Under the pieces are notes generated by a model. That model saw only the letters and a list, made by a program, of their open reading frames with translations. It was not told the origin of the DNA and made no database searches. A DNA stretch of 64,000 bases from an uncultured Rhodospirillaceae bacterium (GTDB taxonomy: Bacteria; Pseudomonadota; Alphaproteobacteria; Reyranellales; Reyranellaceae), in NCBI GenBank assembly GCA_945952105.1, contig CAMFGZ010000015.1:62001-126000 (forward strand), written 5' to 3'. A program made the translations under genes and the position numbers. Below, in pieces: positions 59,558 to 64,000 of the stretch (position 1 is its first letter; each line of letters opens with the position of its first letter).

Positions 59558-60290
59558 CACGCACCGCCACGATCATGAGGGAACCGCCGAAGGGAAGGTT
59601 GAGGCCCGCGCCGATGACGGCGCGCTCGATGGCGAGCGCCGCCGAGAAAATCGCGTCCAGCCACCGCGGATAGTCGCGGACGTCGCTTTCGGCGTCGCCG
59701 CCTTCGACAAGGCGATGGAGGAGCATCAACGGGAACAGGAGAGTATTCCAATAGCTCGCGCGAAGAATGCGGAAGCCGGGCGCGGCGACCAGGGCGCGGG
59801 CCTCGCCGCGCGTGAAGCGGCGGGCATTGTGGACGCGCCTGTCGTGTGCCGACAGCATCCAGGAATAGGCCGGGAGATTGAAGACCGCGATCGCGCCCGG
59901 CCCGAGGCAGCGATGCGCCTCTTTCAGGGCACGCACGGGCTCGACGTTGGCATGACAGAGGACGTCGAGTGAGACGTAGGCCGCGAGGACGCCCGCGCGC
60001 AGCGGCATTTCGTTCACCGAACCCGAGACGACAGGCCGGTCGGCCTTGCTCATCGCCATGCCGGCCGCGACGGGATCGTATTCGAGACCGATGGCCGGCC
60101 GGCCGGCGACGTCCGGCCCCAACAGGCGCAACATGCCCCCGGTGCCGCAGCCGGCGTCGAGAACGGGACCGGCGGCCCTCGAGTTCGCCAACGCACGGAC
60201 AAGCTGCCCGGCCACCAGCCGGCGCAGGCCGCGATACCACCACATGCGGTCTTCGACCGCATGCATCAGCTCGTATTCGGCCCGTTCCAT
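59550..60290 (-). CDS. Class I SAM-dependent methyltransferase
   Basis: A 246-residue methyltransferase with motif I GPVLDAGCGTGGMLRLLG (41-58), acidic residue in GLEYDPVAAGMA, and VSLDVLCHANVEPVRALKEAHRCLGPGAIAVFNLPAYS. It overlaps the glycosyltransferase gene by 8 bp, so the pair is co-translated; a role in modifying the lipid-linked glycan or its precursor is inferred. Start 60290 (MERAEYELMHAVEDRMWWYRGL) after GGGAGAG is preferred over the open frame to 60467. It diverges from the GT-C-like gene with 62 bp between. Confidence 0.84.
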   Translation of the reverse strand: MERAEYELMHAVEDRMWWYRGLRRLVAGQLVRALANSRAAGPVLDAGCGTGGMLRLLGPDVAGRPAIGLEYDPVAAGMAMSKADRPVVSGSVNEMPLRAGVLAAYVSLDVLCHANVEPVRALKEAHRCLGPGAIAVFNLPAYSWMLSAHDRRVHNARRFTRGEARALVAAPGFRILRASYWNTLLFPLMLLHRLVEGGDAESDVRDYPRWLDAIFSAALAIERAVIGAGLNLPFGGSLMIVAVRDA

Positions 60291-60352
60291 GAAGTGGCGT
60301 CTCTCCCGGGAAATCTCCTCTTCCCGTCCGCTTATGATATCTTCGCCCCGCC

Positions 60353-61936
60353 TTGCCAACCGTTCAGACCAAACCTCCGACGATCCCGCCGCGTGTTGAG
60401 CGGCTCCTATTGGTGCCGCTGTTCGCGCTGCCGATCCTCTGGCTCGCCGGCTATTTCTTCCCGCCAATCAACCACGACGTCGCGGCGATCCTCGACGTGT
60501 CGACGCGCTGGATCAACGGCGAGAAGCTCTATGTCGAGGTGCTGGACGAGAACCTGCCGTTGACTTTCATCGTCCACGGCCTGCCCGTGCTGACCGCGAA
60601 ACTGCTCCCCGGGACCGTGGCATTCTGGTTCACCGCCTGGGTCGTGGCCGGCATTTTTGCCTCCTTCTGGGCCTGCCGGCGGCTGATCCATCTCGTGCCC
60701 TCGGCCGACCATGCGCTCACCGAAGCGCTGCTGCCGCCGGTGCTGCTGTTCCTGTTCTCGGTGCTGCCCAACGAGCATTTCGGCCAGCGCGAGCACATCA
60801 TGTTCGTGGCCTGCGCGCCCTATCTCGTGGCGTCGATGGCGCGCGCCGAAGGCGTGAACCCTTCTCGGCTCTCCTCGATCCTGGTTGGCCTCGTGGCCGG
60901 CGTGGCGCTGGCCATGAAGCCGCACTATCTCGCCATCCCGGCCGCGGTCGAGATCTACCTGCTGACGCGGCGCGGCTGGCGCATGACCTTCACCGATCCG
61001 ATCCCCTGGGCGATCGGCCTTTTGGCGGCCGCGCATCTCGCGATCATGTACCTGGTGTTTCCGGAGTTCGGGCACTTCGTCCTGCCGCTCGCCATCGAGG
61101 CCTATGCGCCGATCGGCGATTCGGGCTGGCGCGAGGTGCTGACCAGCAACGTGCTGGGCCCGACCCTGATCGCGCTGGCGATCTTCGGCCTGCTGGCCAT
61201 CGTCTTCACCAAGACCGTCGCCGCGCGCGTGCTGGTCGTGTTCGGCGTCGGCGCCGCCCTTTCGGCCATCGGCCAGGCCAAGGGCTGGCCCTATCACGTG
61301 CTGCCCGCCCTCTCGGCGGCCATCCTGCTGGCGGCCCTCACCGTATCGCAGACGGTCGACCGCTATCTGCCGATCAGCCGCAGCGCCCACAGGCTGCCCG
61401 TGGCTGTGCTCTGCGCCACCTTCATGGTCCTGCTCTATTTCCAGGCAGCGCTCTACAATCCGCCCTTCTACAAGCAGCGCCAGTTCGAGGATTCGATCGG
61501 CGGCCGGCTGCAGCACATCATCGAGCAGAACGCGCCCAACCGGACGTTCCTGGTCCTGTCGCCGGGCATCTATCCGTTCTGGCCTATGGTGAACTATCTC
61601 GGGGGGCGCATGACGACGCGCTTCCTCACCATGTGGGTGCTGCAGGGCGTCTACGCGACCTGCGACGACTTCCCCGCGCTCTACAATCCTCCCGACACGA
61701 TGGGCGATTCGGAAAAGTTCGTGTTCGACACGGTAAGCGAGGATTTCGCCCGCGAGCATCCCGACCTGCTGATCGTCGACCGGATCGCCGGCGTGCCCCG
61801 CTGCCAGGGCAAGGAATTCGACTACCTCGAATACTTCATGCAGAATCGAGTCTTCGCCGATGCCTTCGAGAACTACGAACACCTGATGGACTTCGACCGC
61901 TACCGGATCTACCGGCGGAAGAAGCTCAAGAAATAG
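60353..61936 (+). CDS. GT-C-like multi-pass membrane protein
   Basis: About 527 residues with ten or more membrane segments and a soluble C-terminal part of about 130 residues (from PPFYKQRQFEDSIG). The first periplasmic loop has NHDVAAILDVSTRWINGEKLYVEVLDENLPLTF, where the Asp near the start of the first loop and the LDEN-like patch are reminiscent of the catalytic loop of PMT/ArnT-type (GT-C) glycosyltransferases using polyprenyl-phosphate sugars. The family assignment is tentative. TTG 60353 is used as start; there is no clear ribosome-binding site, so the exact start is uncertain. It is divergent to the methyltransferase-glycosyltransferase-flippase genes. Confidence 0.72.
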   Translation: MPTVQTKPPTIPPRVERLLLVPLFALPILWLAGYFFPPINHDVAAILDVSTRWINGEKLYVEVLDENLPLTFIVHGLPVLTAKLLPGTVAFWFTAWVVAGIFASFWACRRLIHLVPSADHALTEALLPPVLLFLFSVLPNEHFGQREHIMFVACAPYLVASMARAEGVNPSRLSSILVGLVAGVALAMKPHYLAIPAAVEIYLLTRRGWRMTFTDPIPWAIGLLAAAHLAIMYLVFPEFGHFVLPLAIEAYAPIGDSGWREVLTSNVLGPTLIALAIFGLLAIVFTKTVAARVLVVFGVGAALSAIGQAKGWPYHVLPALSAAILLAALTVSQTVDRYLPISRSAHRLPVAVLCATFMVLLYFQAALYNPPFYKQRQFEDSIGGRLQHIIEQNAPNRTFLVLSPGIYPFWPMVNYLGGRMTTRFLTMWVLQGVYATCDDFPALYNPPDTMGDSEKFVFDTVSEDFAREHPDLLIVDRIAGVPRCQGKEFDYLEYFMQNRVFADAFENYEHLMDFDRYRIYRRKKLKK

Positions 61937-61948
61937 GAGTTCTTGCTT

Positions 61949-62034
61949 GTCGTCCTGAGCGCTTCGAAGGTCCTGACCGGACGACCGATTTACTCCCTGG
62001 TCGGCGCGAGATCCCCCGCTTCGCTCAGGATGAC
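61949..62034. repeat. Imperfect inverted repeat in a convergent gap
   Basis: Outer arms of 13 bp (61949-61961 and 62022-62034) match at 12 positions and enclose about 60 bp, with a smaller 5-bp stem near 61982-61986/61999-62003. It is the kind of short dispersed repeat commonly found in intergenic regions of high-GC alphaproteobacteria. It sits between the convergent GT-C-like and PaaI thioesterase genes, where a terminator role is possible, though no U-tract follows. Confidence 0.5.
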
Positions 62035-62047
62035 CATTTCAGCGCGG

Positions 62048-62515
62048 CTACTTCCACGGCGGTGATAGCGCAACGGCACGCGCCGCTTCGGGGATCCTGT
62101 CCGGGTCGGGGACCTTGAAGACGCCCGAGGCCACCAGGACGATCTCACCGCCGCAGATCAGATCGCAATTGCAGAAGCAGAAATTGACCGTGCGCCGGGC
62201 GATGCGTGCCTTGCCTTCCAGCCACTGGCCGAGCTTGGCGCCGCGCACGAACTCGCTCGTGAGCGAGATCGTGGGGTGGGGCCAGAACATGCCGGTCGAG
62301 AAGCCCGAGCCGATGCCCATCACCATGTCGGCTACGGTGACCAGAAGGCCGCCATGCGCCCAGCCCATCGGATTGCCGTGCCGCTTTTCGAGCGGCAGTC
62401 CGATCCGCAGCCCGTCCTCCTCCGCCTTGAACCAGAGCGGTCCCGCGAGCGAAATGAAGTCGTCGCGGACCTCGAGCGGGCGGAAGCCTTCGGGCACCAG
62501 GGCGGAAGCGGTCAT
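62048..62515 (-). CDS. PaaI-family hotdog thioesterase
   Basis: A 155-residue hotdog-fold protein: core GNPMGWAHGGLLVTVADMVMGIG (the H-G-G and Asp arrangement of PaaI-like thioesterases) and SLTSEFVRGAKLGQWLEGKARI. Probably hydrolyses an acyl- or aryl-CoA ester in the cytoplasm. Its ATG overlaps the stop of the upstream thioesterase gene by 4 bp (62512-62515), so two hotdog enzymes are co-translated. The substrate is unknown. Confidence 0.86.
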   Translation of the reverse strand: MTASALVPEGFRPLEVRDDFISLAGPLWFKAEEDGLRIGLPLEKRHGNPMGWAHGGLLVTVADMVMGIGSGFSTGMFWPHPTISLTSEFVRGAKLGQWLEGKARIARRTVNFCFCNCDLICGGEIVLVASGVFKVPDPDRIPEAARAVALSPPWK

Positions 62516-62955
62516 GGCTCGATCCCGTCCCTCGAAGCAACGAGACGGTCAAGCATGGCGCGGACCTGGGGATCGAACGGCGTAGCGCGGTGCGTCTCCT
62601 CGTTCAGCGACACCATGATCACCTTCTGGACGGCGGTGCAGTTGCCCTCGCCGTCGAACAGGCCCTGGCCGACGACGCACTTGCGGTCATGCGCCTCGAT
62701 GAGGCGGCAGCAGGCGACCGCCGTGCCGGGATAGAACATCTGTCGCCGGAAGTCGGCCTCGATACGCCCGACGACCATGCGGAAGCGCGGCAGCCCCGTG
62801 CGCACGATCTGACGGAGGTACGCGACGCGCACGTTCTCCAGCAGCTCGAGGAAGGCGCCGTTGTTGATGTGCCCGTTGGCGTCGACGTCGGCGAAGCGCA
62901 GGTTTTCGGTGGTCGAGAAGCCATAGATGCCGCGGTCGGCAAGATCGAACGCCAT
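62512..62955 (-). CDS. YbgC/4-hydroxybenzoyl-CoA-type acyl-CoA thioesterase
   Basis: A 147-residue hotdog thioesterase: RFADVDANGHINNGAFLELLENVR (19-42) carries the family motif with the catalytic Asp, GH and NN. The remainder is one hotdog domain. Cleavage of an acyl-CoA is the family role. It lies 5 bp after the glyoxalase-like gene and overlaps the next thioesterase by 4 bp, so it belongs to the operon reading leftward from the window edge. Confidence 0.86.
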   Translation of the reverse strand: MAFDLADRGIYGFSTTENLRFADVDANGHINNGAFLELLENVRVAYLRQIVRTGLPRFRMVVGRIEADFRRQMFYPGTAVACCRLIEAHDRKCVVGQGLFDGEGNCTAVQKVIMVSLNEETHRATPFDPQVRAMLDRLVASRDGIEP

Positions 62956-62960
62956 GAAGA

Positions 62961-63806
62961 CTAACGCTCCGAGAATTCCAGGGTGAGATGGGCGGCTTCG
63001 GACGGCGGCACCACGAGGCGGCCTGAATCGGGCTTCACGAACGTGACGCCGTTCTTCTTCAGGAGATCCTCACAGGCCGCGAGATTCTCGACCCGAATCG
63101 TGAGCAGCGCCGGATGGTCGCCGGGCCGCACCGGCGTGATTCCGGGATAGCGCACGGCATAGTCCTTGGGCGTCATGTACCGGATCGGCTGCGTGCCGGT
63201 GTCGACCACGAGACCGTCGCCCTCGCGCTTGGCCGAGTCGGCGCCGAAATACTTCTCGAGCTCGGGAATCCACTTCGTCGGCTGCTCGGAGATCACGGTA
63301 ACGCCAAGAATCCCCCGCGCGCCATTGGGATGGGCGGCCCATTCGGGCCGGTAGACGAACTCGGGCGTAAGATGCTCGCACACGAAGAACCCGACCACCG
63401 GCATGTTGGTCTTGGGGATGCGGACGGTGCGGAACTTGGCCAATTCCATTTTGCCCGCCACCTCGACGGCGCGGTCGAAGAACAGCGGGGCGTCAGGATT
63501 GAGACCTGCGGCCTTGAACGCCTCGAAGGCCACATCGGCACCCTCGGTGGCCAACGCAACGTTGGCAAGTCCGCCGCCGTCCTTCAGCCACTCGCGACGC
63601 TCGGCATTGAACTCGGTGTCCTCGACGATGCCCAGTATCTCGAAGTAGTCGGTGTCGAAGATCATGAGGTGGTTGGCCGTGCCCAGCTTCTTGTGGAAGC
63701 CGCGCGGCTGGACCTGGAAGCCGAGCTTCCGGTAGGCCGCCTCGGCCGCGTCGATGCCATCGACCATGACCACCACATGGTCGAGCCCCGTCACCGCGCG
63801 CTTCAT
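62961..63806 (-). CDS. Glyoxalase-like (VOC) domain protein
   Basis: A 281-residue protein: GLDHVVVMVDGIDAAEAAYRKLGFQVQPRGFHKKLGTANHLMIFDTDYFEILGI at the N-terminus fits the glyoxalase-like domain, and a second half from about residue 140 has GILGVTVISEQPTKWIPELEKYFG. His and Glu of a VOC metal site are plausible. Reaction unknown. Its ATG overlaps the stop of the MaoC-like gene at the window edge (ATGA, 63806-63803), placing it in an operon with acyl-CoA-type enzymes. Confidence 0.82.
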   Translation of the reverse strand: MKRAVTGLDHVVVMVDGIDAAEAAYRKLGFQVQPRGFHKKLGTANHLMIFDTDYFEILGIVEDTEFNAERREWLKDGGGLANVALATEGADVAFEAFKAAGLNPDAPLFFDRAVEVAGKMELAKFRTVRIPKTNMPVVGFFVCEHLTPEFVYRPEWAAHPNGARGILGVTVISEQPTKWIPELEKYFGADSAKREGDGLVVDTGTQPIRYMTPKDYAVRYPGITPVRPGDHPALLTIRVENLAACEDLLKKNGVTFVKPDSGRLVVPPSEAAHLTLEFSER

Positions 63807-64000
63807 ACCGGCCTCCTACGAACCATGTTGACCCCCTTGGCGGTCATGACCAATTCGCCGTTCTGGTTCACCGCGCTCCAGTGCTCATGGATGACGCCCA
63901 TGCTCGGGCGACTCCTGGAGGGGACCTTGTCCGCGCATTCGACCCAGGCCGTCAGCGTGTCCCCCGGCCGCACCGGCTTCAGCCAGCGAAGCTCGTCGAC
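63803..64000 (-). CDS. MaoC-type hotdog dehydratase, C-terminal part (truncated by window edge)
   Basis: The frame is open from the window edge (64000) to TGA at 63805-63803 and gives 65 residues: LRWLKPVRPGDTLTAWVECADKVPSRSRPSMGVIHEHW and VNQNGELVMTAKGVNMVRRRPV. The pattern P-V-R-P-G-D-T-L and the late N-Q-x-G-E-x-V is the C-terminal half of a MaoC-family hydratase. The catalytic part lies outside. It starts the same leftward operon as the glyoxalase-like gene, whose ATG it overlaps. Confidence 0.85.
   Translation of the reverse strand, partial: VDELRWLKPVRPGDTLTAWVECADKVPSRSRPSMGVIHEHWSAVNQNGELVMTAKGVNMVRRRPV

Noticed and set aside
60353..60400. ATG start upstream of the GT-C-like gene
   Set aside because: No in-frame ATG with a ribosome-binding site lies near the N-terminus; TTG 60353 is used and flagged as uncertain.

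Overview
The window is a gene-dense stretch of a high-GC bacterial chromosome. Gene content points to a metabolically versatile alphaproteobacterium: many crotonase and acyl-CoA genes, a Bug-type and three ABC uptake systems, a BigR-type persulfide operon, and an Lhr/Exo/LigC-type DNA ligase cluster. A Reyranella-like member of the Rhodospirillales and relatives is my guess; no rRNA or marker gene here can confirm it. I saw no tRNA, rRNA, CRISPR array, insertion sequence or prophage. Intergenic gaps are short; the only one over 300 bp lies upstream of gltB.

Left third (1-26 kb): a partial alpha/beta hydrolase, a nitronate monooxygenase-type flavoprotein, a VOC protein, an orphan LivM-like permease, three enoyl-CoA hydratase paralogs, a quinone oxidoreductase and a low-specificity threonine aldolase. 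These are followed by a large secreted helical protein, a solitary molybdenum hydroxylase large subunit, and a sulfide/persulfide module (bigR-rhodanese-tauE divergent from an ETHE1-like dioxygenase, with two operator-like palindromes between them). Next come a Bug solute receptor, the cbpA-cbpM chaperone pair, an acyl-CoA dehydrogenase, a DUF1194 VWA-like protein, a methyltransferase, a FecR-domain protein, a LysR regulator divergent from a GFA/PNPOx pair, a glycosyltransferase, and an AroQ-like protein with an altered active-site region.

Middle (26-51 kb): gltB-gltD (glutamate synthase); a small lipoprotein; a CUT1 ABC importer of the Ugp/Mal type with its binding protein, a strong intrinsic terminator and a GpdQ-like phosphodiesterase; PutA (proline to glutamate); a VOC protein; the HrpB helicase with a small secreted protein; then three genes of the bacterial 'ligase-associated' DNA repair cluster (Lhr-core helicase, Exo, ATP-dependent ligase) without its usual metallophosphoesterase; and moaA. 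A long, branched inverted repeat sits between moaA and the next convergent gene.

Right part (51-64 kb): a DMT exporter, a ChaC-like gamma-glutamylcyclotransferase with a MaoC hydratase, another crotonase, a TauABC/SsuABC-type importer, and a fifth crotonase. A four-gene locus follows that looks like a polyprenyl-linked glycosylation system (small SMR/ArnE-like flippase, ArnC/GtrB-like glycosyltransferase, methyltransferase, and a divergent GT-C-like membrane protein). The window ends with an operon of two hotdog thioesterases, a glyoxalase-like protein and a truncated MaoC-type protein.

Together the genes cover acyl-CoA catabolism, nitrogen assimilation through glutamate, phosphodiester and sulfonate-type solute scavenging, persulfide detoxification, DNA repair, and envelope glycan modification. 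Starts were chosen from ribosome-binding sites, family N-termini and overlaps with neighbours. Functions are assigned by motif recognition only, without database searches.
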